Shown here one piece after another: positions 23,620-32,084 of a DNA stretch of 34,007 bases; positions within the stretch are counted from its first letter, which is position 1, and the number at the start of each line of letters is the position of its first letter. The position numbers and the translations under genes are program-made. Source of the stretch: Deltaproteobacteria bacterium (GTDB lineage: Bacteria; Desulfobacterota; Desulfobacteria; Desulfobacterales; B30-G6); NCBI GenBank assembly GCA_003647375.1, contig QMMS01000009.1, positions 1-34,007 on the forward strand. Direction: 5' to 3'. A model generated the notes under the pieces. It did not search any database and was not told the origin of the DNA. It was given only the letters and a program-made list of their open reading frames with translations.

Positions 23620-25892
23620 AAGGTGATATCATTGGAAAACGAATCCCGAGGATTGACTCGGTACCCAAGGCCACAGGCACGGCCCAGTACACTGTGGACC
23701 TGAAGCTGCCAGGAATGCTTCACGGTAAAATTCTGAGAAGCCCGCTTCCCCACGCCAGAATTAAATCTCTGGATGTGTCCAAGGCCGAAGCGCTTCCGGG
23801 TGTCTGCGCCGTGATCACGGCCGCAGATGTTCCCATGGGCAAGTTCAGCTTTTTTCAATGGCTGGCGGACAAAACCATTTTTGCTTCCGACAAGGTTCGA
23901 TACGTGGGAGACGAGGTGGCTGCGGTAGCCGCCATCGATGCAGATACTGCCGAAAAGGCCGTCGAAAAGATCGAGGTCGAGTACGAACCCTTGCCGGCAA
24001 TTTTCGACGCTGAAAGAGCCATGGCAGAGGATGCACCGCTGATCCACGACCGCGAAAGCAACGTCGGCTTCAAGGTTGAGCGGCTTTTTGGAGATCCGGA
24101 CCAGGCTTTTGAATCGTGTGATTTTGTGGTCGAGGGTCGATATAAAACCGATCGCGTAGCACATTGTTGCCTCGAGGTGTCCAATTGTGTGGCGTCGTGG
24201 ACGCCGGACGGACGACTGACCATCTGGACCAACGCTCAGGCGCCACACACCCAGAGACAGGAAGTGGCCCGTATTCTTGACATCCCCATACGAGACGTAA
24301 GGATCATCAATTCTCATATGGGCGGGGGCTTTGGTTCCAAGTTGGTCATGGATATGAAGCTGCCTATCGCCGCTGTGTTGTCAAAAAAAATCGGCCGGCC
24401 GGTCAAGATTCAGAACACACGGGCCGAAGAGTTCACTACGGCCAAAACCCGCTACGGCTACACCATGTATGTCAAAACCGGTGCCAAAAAGGATGGTACG
24501 CTACAGGCAAGGACCGTCCGGGTTATCGGGGATAACGGTGCATATCATGACAAGGGTCCGGCCACCCTCAACTTTTCATCCATGATGTTCTCAACCCTGT
24601 ATAACATACCCAACATCAGCTACGAGGGGCTGATGGTCTACACCAACAAGCAGATGAGTACGGCGTTTCGGGGGTTCGGTAACCCGCAGCTGACCTTTGC
24701 CTGCGAGGTTCAGCTCGATGAACTGGCTGAAAAAATAGGCATGGACCCCCTTGAAATCAGACGCAAAAATGCAAATTACCCCGGCCAAAAACTTCAGTGT
24801 GGCGCGGTTGTTCCTACCTGTGGGCTCAAGGAGTGCATCTACATAGCGGGTAAAAATATTGGATGGAAAGAAAAACACAACCGCAAAAACAAGCTCAGAG
24901 GTGTTGGTGTGGCCAACATGGTCCACACGGCGGCCGGCGGCCGTTACTACGGCTACAATGCCACGGATTCCTTTTTAAAAATTTCCGATGACGGTACGGT
25001 TTCCATTGTCACCCCTGGTCTCGAAATGGGCCAGGGCATCCACACTGTGGTGGCGATGATCGTGGCGGAAGAGCTGGGGTTGGATATGAAATCCGTCAAG
25101 GTGATCTCCAATGATACCGATCTGACGCCTTACGATCTGGGTTCCTGGGGCAGCAGAGCCACTTTTGTGGTTGGTAACGCCGCGCTTGCCACTGCTCGCG
25201 AAGCCCGAACCGTCATTATCGAGACGGCTGCCAAAATGCTCGATGCAAAGCCGGAGTTTATCGATCTCGAAAACGGCATGGTGATCGTTAGGGGACCGGG
25301 GTTGCCGGAGAGATCCGCGACCATGGGAGAACTTGCCGGTTACGCCATCAATAAACTGAAAGCGCCCATTTCGGTAAAGGGCCAGTGGGCGGATGATATC
25401 CCTGAAGATTGGGATATCAAAACGGAATTTGTCAAGAATGTACGGAGTTTCGCTTTTGCTACGCAAGCATGCGAGGTTGAAATCGATGAGGGTACCGGAG
25501 AAGTCAAAATTCTCAAATTTGTAGCGGCGCACGAAACCGGAACCACTATGAACGAAATGCTTGCCGAAGGACAAATCGAAGGGTCGGTTATGCAAGGCGT
25601 CGGGTTTGCGTTTATGGAATCAATGACACTTGACAACGGCCGGGTGGTCAATGACGGCTTCCTGGATTACAAGATTCCTACGTTTGGCGAACAGCCGGAA
25701 ATCGATGTACAGCTCATCGAGACCGGTGATCCCCACGGACCATATGGAGCCAAAGGAATCGGGGAAGGTGGGCTGGTGCCCACTGCCGCGGCATTTGCCA
25801 ACGCTGTCTACGATGCTTCAGGAATTCGGGTGACGGAACTGCCCATCACCCGTGAATTCATTCTCAATGCGCTGAGGGAAAAGAAATCCTGA
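23616..25892 (+). CDS. Molybdenum hydroxylase large (molybdopterin-binding) subunit
   Basis: 758 residues of the xanthine dehydrogenase/CoxL family. Visible landmarks are 'KATGTAQYTVDLKLPGMLHGKILRSP', the cofactor loop 'GGGFGSK', 'TAFRGFGNPQ', 'LEMGQGIHT', 'GSWGSRATFVVG', and the catalytic Glu region 'YGAKGIGEGG' near the C-terminus. The loop reads AFRGFG as in xanthine dehydrogenases, not the 'CSFR' of Cu-dependent CO dehydrogenase, so it should be a ring or aldehyde hydroxylase. Selenium-dependent hydroxylase maturation genes (yqeB, yqeC, mocA-like) about 6 kb away suggest a Mo-Se centre, but the polypeptide alone cannot show this. The substrate is probably an N-heterocycle. Confidence 0.9.
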   Translation: MKGDIIGKRIPRIDSVPKATGTAQYTVDLKLPGMLHGKILRSPLPHARIKSLDVSKAEALPGVCAVITAADVPMGKFSFFQWLADKTIFASDKVRYVGDEVAAVAAIDADTAEKAVEKIEVEYEPLPAIFDAERAMAEDAPLIHDRESNVGFKVERLFGDPDQAFESCDFVVEGRYKTDRVAHCCLEVSNCVASWTPDGRLTIWTNAQAPHTQRQEVARILDIPIRDVRIINSHMGGGFGSKLVMDMKLPIAAVLSKKIGRPVKIQNTRAEEFTTAKTRYGYTMYVKTGAKKDGTLQARTVRVIGDNGAYHDKGPATLNFSSMMFSTLYNIPNISYEGLMVYTNKQMSTAFRGFGNPQLTFACEVQLDELAEKIGMDPLEIRRKNANYPGQKLQCGAVVPTCGLKECIYIAGKNIGWKEKHNRKNKLRGVGVANMVHTAAGGRYYGYNATDSFLKISDDGTVSIVTPGLEMGQGIHTVVAMIVAEELGLDMKSVKVISNDTDLTPYDLGSWGSRATFVVGNAALATAREARTVIIETAAKMLDAKPEFIDLENGMVIVRGPGLPERSATMGELAGYAINKLKAPISVKGQWADDIPEDWDIKTEFVKNVRSFAFATQACEVEIDEGTGEVKILKFVAAHETGTTMNEMLAEGQIEGSVMQGVGFAFMESMTLDNGRVVNDGFLDYKIPTFGEQPEIDVQLIETGDPHGPYGAKGIGEGGLVPTAAAFANAVYDASGIRVTELPITREFILNALREKKS

Positions 25893-25963
25893 GTACCAAT
25901 TCGGGTTCCCCAGGGTGCACCCTTGAACCGATTGATCTGCTGTAGCACGTGAGGTAGACTGAC

Positions 25964-27496
25964 ATGAACGTTCAACCACTCCTTAAGACCACCGGCATAA
26001 CCAAATCTTTTCCCGGCGTCCTGGCGAATGATCATATCGACTTCGATCTTCTCCCCGGAGAGGTCCACACCATTCTGGGGGAAAACGGAGCCGGGAAAAC
26101 AACGCTGATGAACATCCTTTACGGCCTGTACCAACCCGACGAGGGGCGTATCGAGGTTTGCGGGCAGGAGACCCGGATCCGTTCGCCAAATGATTCATTA
26201 AAGCTCGGTATCGGCATGGTGCACCAGCACTTTGCCTTGATTCCGAACTTGAGTGTTCTTGAAAATCTCATCCTGGGGTTCGAAGGCGGATTCGTATTGA
26301 ACATCAAGAACGCCGAAAAAAAACTGAAACGAATTTCAGAGGAGTACGGGCAGGACATCGACCCTCATGAGCTGATCCAAAATCTCTCCGTTGGCGCTCG
26401 CCAGCGGACTGAAATCATAAAAACACTCTTCCGTGGTTCCGAAGCGCTGATTCTGGATGAACCCACATCGGTCCTGACGCCCATTGAAGCGGAAGAGCTT
26501 TTTCTCACCATAGCCAAACTGAAAAAAGCCGGAAAGGGAGTGGTGTTGATCACCCACAAGCTGAATGAAGCGCTGGCCGTATCCGATCGCATCAGCATTT
26601 TGAGTCTGGGCCGCAAGATCGCGGAGTTGAATGGTGACGAGCTTCGCACTATGGGCAAAAAAGGGGCTACCGAAAAAATCCTGAATATTATGTTCGGGGG
26701 CAGGCCCTTACCCGAGTGTTCCCTGGTCGAAAAAACAATTTCGGACCAGGTTGTTTTGCAGCTCGAGGATGTTGAAGTAATGAACAGCCGAGATGTGATT
26801 GGCCTGAAAAAGGTGTCCTTCGAGATTCGCGAGGGCGAGATCTTCGGGATCGCAGGCGTGGACGGCAACGGTCAAAAATCGTTGTGTGAGTCAATTGCCG
26901 GCCAAAGGGAGCTCGTATCCGGTCGCATACGATTCAAAGGTGAGAACATTTCACGAAAGAGTGTTTCCAATCGTCACGAGATGGGTATTTCCTACATTAC
27001 GGATGACCGGATGAATGAGGGCTGCGTGCTGGATTTGAGTCTGTCCGAAAACGCCATTTTAAGAAGGTACTGCCAGACGCCTTACTCCCGGTTCAACATT
27101 ATCAACAACAGTGTTGTCGACAGCTATGCCGACAAGCTGATCAGTGACTTCGACGTCAAAGCCACCGGCCCGGATGTCCGGGCAGGAACCCTCAGCGGCG
27201 GCAATATCCAAAAATTCATCCTGGCCCGTGGGCTTTCCACCAAACCGGGATTGATCGTTTGCAGCAAACCCACCTACGGACTGGACGCCAGGACCGTAAG
27301 CTATATTCAGGAGCTTCTCCTGGAAGAAAGCAAGCAAGGCACATCCGTTCTGCTCATCACTTCGGACATGGATGAATTGATAAACTGCTCGGACCGGATA
27401 GGGGTTTTATTCAACGGTCGGATCATGGGCGTCCTGGACAAGTGTGATGCCACGCCGGAAAAAATTGGCAAGCTGATGCTTGGCATTAAAGAATAG
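25964..27496 (+). CDS. BMP/nucleoside-type ABC transporter ATP-binding protein (two ABC domains)
   Basis: 510 residues with two fused ABC domains, as in NupO/YufO and RbsA. In the first, Walker A is 'GENGAGKTT' (39-47), the signature 'LSVGARQRTEIIKTL' and Walker B 'LILDEPTSVLTP'. In the second, Walker A is 'GVDGNGQKSL' (degenerate), the signature 'LSGGNIQKFILARGL' and Walker B 'VCSKPTYGLD', with the Asp-Glu pair lost. This asymmetry is normal for the family. It starts 71 bp after the Mo hydroxylase, so the importer may be in the same operon. Relatives import nucleosides, purines or other small heterocycles. Confidence 0.92.
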   Translation: MNVQPLLKTTGITKSFPGVLANDHIDFDLLPGEVHTILGENGAGKTTLMNILYGLYQPDEGRIEVCGQETRIRSPNDSLKLGIGMVHQHFALIPNLSVLENLILGFEGGFVLNIKNAEKKLKRISEEYGQDIDPHELIQNLSVGARQRTEIIKTLFRGSEALILDEPTSVLTPIEAEELFLTIAKLKKAGKGVVLITHKLNEALAVSDRISILSLGRKIAELNGDELRTMGKKGATEKILNIMFGGRPLPECSLVEKTISDQVVLQLEDVEVMNSRDVIGLKKVSFEIREGEIFGIAGVDGNGQKSLCESIAGQRELVSGRIRFKGENISRKSVSNRHEMGISYITDDRMNEGCVLDLSLSENAILRRYCQTPYSRFNIINNSVVDSYADKLISDFDVKATGPDVRAGTLSGGNIQKFILARGLSTKPGLIVCSKPTYGLDARTVSYIQELLLEESKQGTSVLLITSDMDELINCSDRIGVLFNGRIMGVLDKCDATPEKIGKLMLGIKE

Positions 27497-27504
27497 GGGA
27501 AAAC

Positions 27505-28539
27505 GTGAAGAAAATCGAGTTCAACAAAATCGCTCCAGCTTTTTATTCTGTGCTATCCATCTTATTCTCCCTGATCACCGGTGCCGTCATACTGATTTTT
27601 ATCGGCAAGAATCCGCTATTGTATTTCGGGCAGCTTTTTGTTCAGGGGATGTTCAGCCCCTTGGGCCTGGTGGAATCAATCATCAAAATGGCACCGTTGT
27701 TGATCATCTCGGCCGGTCTTCTGGCTTGTTTTTCAGCCGGGTTGTGGAATATCGGTGTAGAAGGGCAATTTTTGATCGGAGCGGTTCTGGCCGGGTGGAG
27801 TGCGCCCTTTCTGGCCAATGCGCTGCCGTATCCTGTTTATCTGATCACGGTTGCTGCTTTGGGAGCAATAGGCGGTATGTTCTGGATTCTTCTTCCTGCC
27901 GTGCTCAAAGCACGCTACGACATGAATGAAATCATCACGACGATGATGATGAACTGGGTGGCCATCAACCTGGTCACATGGCTGGTCAAGGGCCCCATCA
28001 ACGATCCCACGACCGTCCCTGCCCAGACTGCTCTGATACCCATGAAGCACCGGCTCTCGATGATTCCGTTTACGTCAATACATATCGGTCTGATCGTAGG
28101 AATCGTCTGTCTTTTTATCATGCACTACGTGATTCGAAGGACCACTCTTGGGTATGAGTTTCGGGTGCTTTTATCCAACAAATGCGCAGCATTTCATGCC
28201 GGTATGAACGTCGCCCGGATCACGATCTGGGGTCTCTTGATCAGCGGTGGTTTTGCGGGGTTGGCTGGTGTCAGCGATGTCTTGGCTATTAAGGGGTTAT
28301 TCCAGGGAGACTGGAACCCGGCATACGGCATGACCGCCATTCCCCTGGTCTTTCTGGCAAGATTTAACGGATGGGCCGTGGTCCCACTGGCATTTTTCTT
28401 TTCTTTTTTAGCTGTGGGAGGAGAGTTTGTGGCTCGGGATCAGGGGGTGCCGATCTTTTTTGTTCACATTCTGGAGGGGTTGACCCTCCTATTTTTTGCA
28501 GCCTCTGAATATCTGGAAAAAAGGAGGGCTCTCAAATGA
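27505..28539 (+). CDS. BMP/nucleoside-type ABC transporter permease 1
   Basis: A 344-residue BPD_transp_2 permease (YufP/NupP-like) with about ten hydrophobic segments. The family features 'LLIISAGLLACFSAGLWNIGVEGQFLIGA' and 'RARYDMNEIITTMMMNWVAINL' (as 'KARYDMNEIITTMMMN') are clear. It starts with GTG at 27505, eight bases after the ATPase stop. The upstream GGGGAAAA is only a moderate ribosome binding site, so coupling to the ATPase gene is likely. The stop overlaps permease 2 by 4 bp. Confidence 0.92.
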   Translation: MKKIEFNKIAPAFYSVLSILFSLITGAVILIFIGKNPLLYFGQLFVQGMFSPLGLVESIIKMAPLLIISAGLLACFSAGLWNIGVEGQFLIGAVLAGWSAPFLANALPYPVYLITVAALGAIGGMFWILLPAVLKARYDMNEIITTMMMNWVAINLVTWLVKGPINDPTTVPAQTALIPMKHRLSMIPFTSIHIGLIVGIVCLFIMHYVIRRTTLGYEFRVLLSNKCAAFHAGMNVARITIWGLLISGGFAGLAGVSDVLAIKGLFQGDWNPAYGMTAIPLVFLARFNGWAVVPLAFFFSFLAVGGEFVARDQGVPIFFVHILEGLTLLFFAASEYLEKRRALK

Positions 28540-29474
28540 GTTCTTTATTCGACATGGCATTGATCGGGGCCGTTTTGGCATCCACCCTCAGGGGGACTAC
28601 GCCGATTCTTTTAGGGGCGCTGGGCGAAACCTATGTGGAGCGTTCGGGTCTGATGAATCTTGGCCTCGAAGGGATGATGGTTGCGGGTGCCTTTGCATCT
28701 TTTTTGGTCGGATTCAAGTTGGATAGCCTTGCTTTCGGTTTTGCAGCGGGCGCCGGCGCCGGATTGATTCTGGGTCTTCTTTTCGGTTTTATGACCATAA
28801 CCCTCAGGGTGAACCAGATCGTTGTCGGGCTTGGTATAACCATTTTTGCGAGCGCCGGTTGCAGTTTTCTACACCGGGTTATCTTCGGGAATCAATTCCC
28901 CATTTTGTTCACAGCTGGACAAACCAATGAAATACCTTTTCTGTCCAAAATTCCCTTGATCGGCCAACCCCTGTTCAACCAGCACTGGCTGCTGTACATC
29001 ACCTTTTTGAGCGTACCGATACTCTATTTTGTCATGTACAAGACCCGTCTGGGGCTGAGAATTCAAGCCGTGGGGGAAACACCCTGGGCGGTGGATGCAT
29101 CGGGTGTAAACGTTTTTAAAACACGTTACATAGCGATTATGCTCGGCGGCGTGATGGGGGGACTGGCCGGCGCATTCATGTCTCTCGGCGACCTGGCATT
29201 TTTTGTTCCCAACATGATTATGGGCCGGGGATATATCGCCATCGTTGTGGTTATGCTTGGGAAATGGAACCCGCTCAAGGTTTTTTTGGGGGCGCTTTTG
29301 TTTGGATTTTCCATGTCCCTGACCAGTGCACTGCAGGTGGCCGGGGTAAATATCAGCCCTGATTTTATCCTCATGATGCCATATCTCGTCGTAATCGCTA
29401 CCCTGTTGATTTTTGCGCGGTCGACAAACCTGCCGGCAGCGCTGTGTGTTCCGTATGAGCGGGGGCAAAAATAG
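28536..29474 (+). CDS. BMP/nucleoside-type ABC transporter permease 2
   Basis: A 312-residue second permease (YufQ/NupQ-like). The N-terminal 'STLRGTTPILLGALGETYVERSGLMNLGLEGMMVAGAF' stretch is highly characteristic of this subunit. 'NQIVVGLGITIFASAGCSFLHR' and 'RLGLRIQAVGETPWAVDASGVNV' also match. The ATG at 28536 overlaps the previous stop (ATGA). It forms a heterodimeric channel with permease 1. Confidence 0.92.
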   Translation: MSSLFDMALIGAVLASTLRGTTPILLGALGETYVERSGLMNLGLEGMMVAGAFASFLVGFKLDSLAFGFAAGAGAGLILGLLFGFMTITLRVNQIVVGLGITIFASAGCSFLHRVIFGNQFPILFTAGQTNEIPFLSKIPLIGQPLFNQHWLLYITFLSVPILYFVMYKTRLGLRIQAVGETPWAVDASGVNVFKTRYIAIMLGGVMGGLAGAFMSLGDLAFFVPNMIMGRGYIAIVVVMLGKWNPLKVFLGALLFGFSMSLTSALQVAGVNISPDFILMMPYLVVIATLLIFARSTNLPAALCVPYERGQK

Positions 29475-29628
29475 AAACGCTCACCTTAGGAGAAAATACA
29501 ATTGTATTACCAAGATTGTAATCCTGTCATTGAAAGGGGGTGATTTTCAGCTAACGCGAAACTGAAAAGAAATCTGAATTGAAATATTATCTAATGTTAC
29601 TTGAACCCATAAAAAGAGGAGCGACAAC
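29475..29628 (+). promoter_or_regulatory. Gap before the BMP receptor gene with palindromes and a possible promoter
   Basis: The segment contains a perfect 14-bp palindrome AATACAATTGTATT (29495-29508) and an inverted repeat TTTTCAG (29544-29550) / CTGAAAA (29562-29568) with an 11-nt loop. CTGAAA (29562-29567), 17 nt, TATTAT (29585-29590) is a weak sigma-70-like promoter candidate. A separate promoter or an RNA-processing hairpin would explain higher expression of the receptor relative to the membrane subunits, but this is inference. Confidence 0.4.
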
Positions 29629-30666
29629 ATGAGAAGAATCCTAACGACAGCGATGGCCCTGGCGATTATGATCTGTTTTTCAACCAGCCTCGTTCTGGCA
29701 GCCGATCTACCGAAACTGGTGGGCCTCACCATCCCGGAGGCAGGCACGGACAAAGGGTGGAATGAACAAGGAAAGGTGGGTCTTGAAGCGACTGCCGCCA
29801 AGTACGGTTTTAAAATTGAGTTGGGCGAAGCCCTGGGCTATGGCGACATCAAACCCACCCTTCGCGACATGGTCAAAAAAGGGAGTGATCTGATCATCTG
29901 TCATGCTTCCGGTTATCAAACCGTTGCACCTGAAATTGCCCGGGAAACCGGCGTGCGGGTTGTTACCACGGAAAATCACAAAGACGTGACCCCGGGACTC
30001 ATCAGCGATATTGACACCCAACCCCAGGGCGGTTGTTATATGGCCGGCTGGTTGGCCGGTAAGATGACCCGTTCGAATATTGTCGGCATCGTCACTTCTG
30101 GTGAGCCACCCACATGGAACCGGATGTCGGCAGGCTTTGCTCAGGGGCTCAAAGCAGCCAACCCCGGCGCTAAACTTCTGTACAGTGTTATTGGGGAAGC
30201 CGCCTATGCAGATGCAGCCGGTGCCAAACGAAATACAGAAGACCAGATTGCCGTGGGCGCAGATGTTATTTTCGGCATGGGCGACGGCGCTTCTTTCGGC
30301 ATGCTTCAGGCCTGTTCGAGCAAGAAAGCCCGAGACGGCGGAAAGGCTTGGTTTATCGACGTCATCGGCGACAAGCGTTCCATCGACAGGGCCGACATTC
30401 TTTTGAGCTCGGTGTTGTGGGACATGTCGGTAGTTTATGACGAGATTATCCAGAGTTGGAAGGACGGTTCTTTCGGCAAACAGCACTGGGTTGCCATGGA
30501 TAACGGGGCCATCCGTCTTTTGGAACCGAACAAGGCTGTTCCGAGTGGATTACGCAAAGAAATCAAGGAACTCGAAGCAAAACTGAAATCGGACGCCATC
30601 GCTGTGGTGGACATTCCGGTAGCCGCAGATCTTCATAAATACCTGAAAGAGCAATTCCCGAAATAA
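29629..30666 (+). CDS. BMP family ABC transporter substrate-binding protein
   Basis: 345 residues. A Sec signal peptide (residues 1 to about 24, 'ILTTAMALAIMICFSTSLVLA') ends at Leu-Ala-Ala. There is no lipobox Cys, so it is a soluble periplasmic receptor rather than a BmpA-type lipoprotein. The mature part opens 'PKLVGLTIPEAGTDKGWNEQG', matching the family's 'g.sD.sfN..a..Gl'. It contains 'LIICHASGY', 'DIDTQPQGGCYMAGWLAGKMTRSNIVGIV' and 'GADVIFGMGDGASFGML', typical of BMP/PnrA proteins. GAGGAG precedes the ATG. The ligand is presumably the imported nucleoside-like compound or heterocycle. Confidence 0.9.
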   Translation: MRRILTTAMALAIMICFSTSLVLAADLPKLVGLTIPEAGTDKGWNEQGKVGLEATAAKYGFKIELGEALGYGDIKPTLRDMVKKGSDLIICHASGYQTVAPEIARETGVRVVTTENHKDVTPGLISDIDTQPQGGCYMAGWLAGKMTRSNIVGIVTSGEPPTWNRMSAGFAQGLKAANPGAKLLYSVIGEAAYADAAGAKRNTEDQIAVGADVIFGMGDGASFGMLQACSSKKARDGGKAWFIDVIGDKRSIDRADILLSSVLWDMSVVYDEIIQSWKDGSFGKQHWVAMDNGAIRLLEPNKAVPSGLRKEIKELEAKLKSDAIAVVDIPVAADLHKYLKEQFPK

Positions 30667-30685
30667 TCAGTGAACGGCAAACTCC

Positions 30686-30728
30686 GGGGGGCGATTCCTT
30701 CGCCCCATCCGGAACCCCCTATTTTTTC
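30686..30728 (+). terminator. Intrinsic terminator after the BMP transporter operon
   Basis: GGGGCGA (30688-30694) pairs with TCGCCCC (30700-30706) around a five-base loop, and a run of six T follows at 30722-30727. A second hairpin, CCCG-TTTTT-CGGG near 30739-30751, lies between this and the convergent gene that ends at 30763. That second hairpin may serve the opposite strand. Confidence 0.65.
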
Positions 30729-30762
30729 GCGATTCCCCGTTTTTCGGGATCCGGCCAATGGA

Positions 30763-31581
30763 TCAGGGTGCCATTTCAATATGAATGCCGCAGAATTCAA
30801 GCGTAAACATAGGCATGATACGGTATTTTATTTTGGATGAAAAAAAATGATCCAGATCGATATAGGTGGTTTCAACATCACCCATACGGCTCATCAACTC
30901 ACCGTTGGGATAAAAAACCAGGTTTTTCTTTTCTTCTACCCGGAACCGGCCATCATAGGTGGTTTCAACATCCGACAGGATTGTGCCCGTTAATTGCACG
31001 TAATTCCCGGAAGGGTCGGCTTCTTTGTAGCAAAAAGAAGAAACGAGTCGCCCCGTGCGAAACAGGGCCTCAAGTTCAAGGGAGCGGCCGCTCCCGTTTC
31101 CGTAGCCTCGATTGACCAATACGGTCAAGGGTCCGTCCAGACGATCGTTTCTAAAAGAGACCCGGGCCACCACCCCCACCTTCTCCCCGGTACGGATCCA
31201 CTCACCCGTGCGCTTCCCGTTGTCGAAACGAATGTCGAGACGCGGCTTGCCGTTTTCATACCAGGCCCGACAGGTACCGTCCAGACGATCATCGGTAAAG
31301 CCGGCGGTCAATTTTCGGTTCCCGTTTTCATACCACAACCGGTGTCGGCCGTTCTTTTTACCGTGAGAAAAAATGGTTTCCTGGGCAAGTATGCCGTTGG
31401 CGTACCACCGGCGGTATAGACCGTCCTGCACCTCTTTGTCGTTGAGCGATTTCATACCAAAACGCTCCATAACCCGTCCATTCTCATGATAACGGATGGT
31501 GTCGCCTCCACCCATACAGGAAACGGCAAAAAAACTCACCATCAGGAGAAACAGTAATTGTTGCCGGAAATTAAAGGTCAT
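30763..31581 (-). CDS. MORN/YwqK-repeat lipoprotein
   Basis: 272 residues. A basic/hydrophobic N-terminus ends in 'FAVSC', a permissive lipobox, so it is probably a lipoprotein anchored after Cys. The mature part is built from about 23-residue YwqK/MORN-like units, recognisable by 'YHENGRVM', 'WYANGILAQ', 'WYENGNRKL', 'WYENGKPRL' and, after a degenerate middle part, 'FYPNGELMS'. Annotation pipelines call such proteins 'YwqK family antitoxin', but no toxin partner is adjacent, so that name should not be taken literally. ATG at 31581 with GAGG five bases upstream is preferred to the GTG at 31587. It has no evident link to the catabolic cluster. Confidence 0.75.
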   Translation of the reverse strand: MTFNFRQQLLFLLMVSFFAVSCMGGGDTIRYHENGRVMERFGMKSLNDKEVQDGLYRRWYANGILAQETIFSHGKKNGRHRLWYENGNRKLTAGFTDDRLDGTCRAWYENGKPRLDIRFDNGKRTGEWIRTGEKVGVVARVSFRNDRLDGPLTVLVNRGYGNGSGRSLELEALFRTGRLVSSFCYKEADPSGNYVQLTGTILSDVETTYDGRFRVEEKKNLVFYPNGELMSRMGDVETTYIDLDHFFSSKIKYRIMPMFTLEFCGIHIEMAP

Positions 31582-31760
31582 GGTCACCTCAATTTGCCGA
31601 AAGGGAGGTGGGTTTTACTTGTCTTCTAATCTCAGATTTGATAGCTTCACGATACACGGAACGTCTCCTCATGGTACTATTTTATTCAGTATCGAAAACC
31701 TGATCTTCTGGGCCAGGTCAGAGATAATTGGCTATGTTGATGTCAATAATGGTTAAAATT
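31582..31760. other. Upstream region of the lipoprotein gene, no gene seen
   Basis: This is the first part of a 503-bp stretch without a supported gene. It is AT-rich and probably carries the minus-strand promoter of the MORN/YwqK gene, but I cannot point to a convincing -35/-10 pair. The remainder of the stretch is repeat copy 2 (31761-31997), followed by the leader of yqeB. Confidence 0.4.
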
Positions 31761-31997
31761 CGAAGCACGAAATTCGAAATGCTAAACAATATCCAATGAC
31801 CCAAATTCAAATGTTCAAAACAAAGCCCAGCATACGGAAGCCCATGGATTATGTTTGGGTCATTTAAGCATTTGATATTTAAATTTGTTTCGAATTTCGA
31901 TATTCGGATTTAGGATTTATTACAGCCGAATATGTAAAACGATAACCCCTTACAGGGTATGAACAGTGCCGGGCCCTCTGGACCCGGGTATCTATTT
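31761..31997 (+). repeat. Dispersed repeat, copy 2
   Basis: Same orientation as copy 1 (5997-6259). It starts with CGAAGCACGAAATTCGAAAT (identical), then CTAAACAAT, a central AT-rich part with TTCGAAT-type motifs, the mini-hairpin CCCTTACAGGG (TAT loop in copy 1), CAGTG, the imperfect palindrome CCGGGCCC-TCT-GGACCCGG, and TATCTATTT. Compared with copy 1 it lacks the nested TTCGAC...GTCGAA palindrome. The two hairpins keep their positions while single bases change, which suggests that the structure matters. Confidence 0.8.
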
Positions 31998-32084
31998 AAT
32001 CAAGATATAGATATTTATTCAATTTTAAGCAACTGATATTTTATACTTATCCTTATATTATCCAAACCAATTGGAGGGAATGAA

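Noticed and set aside
23412..24317. 301-residue minus-strand open frame
   Set aside because: It is antisense to the Mo-hydroxylase subunits, which have clear cofactor motifs.
23616..25892. Carbon monoxide dehydrogenase (CoxL) assignment
   Set aside because: The Cu-ligand loop is absent; the loop reads AFRGFG as in xanthine dehydrogenases.
30763..31581. Toxin-antitoxin system (YwqK 'antitoxin')
   Set aside because: No toxin gene is adjacent and the protein looks like a MORN-type repeat lipoprotein; the name is a database habit.
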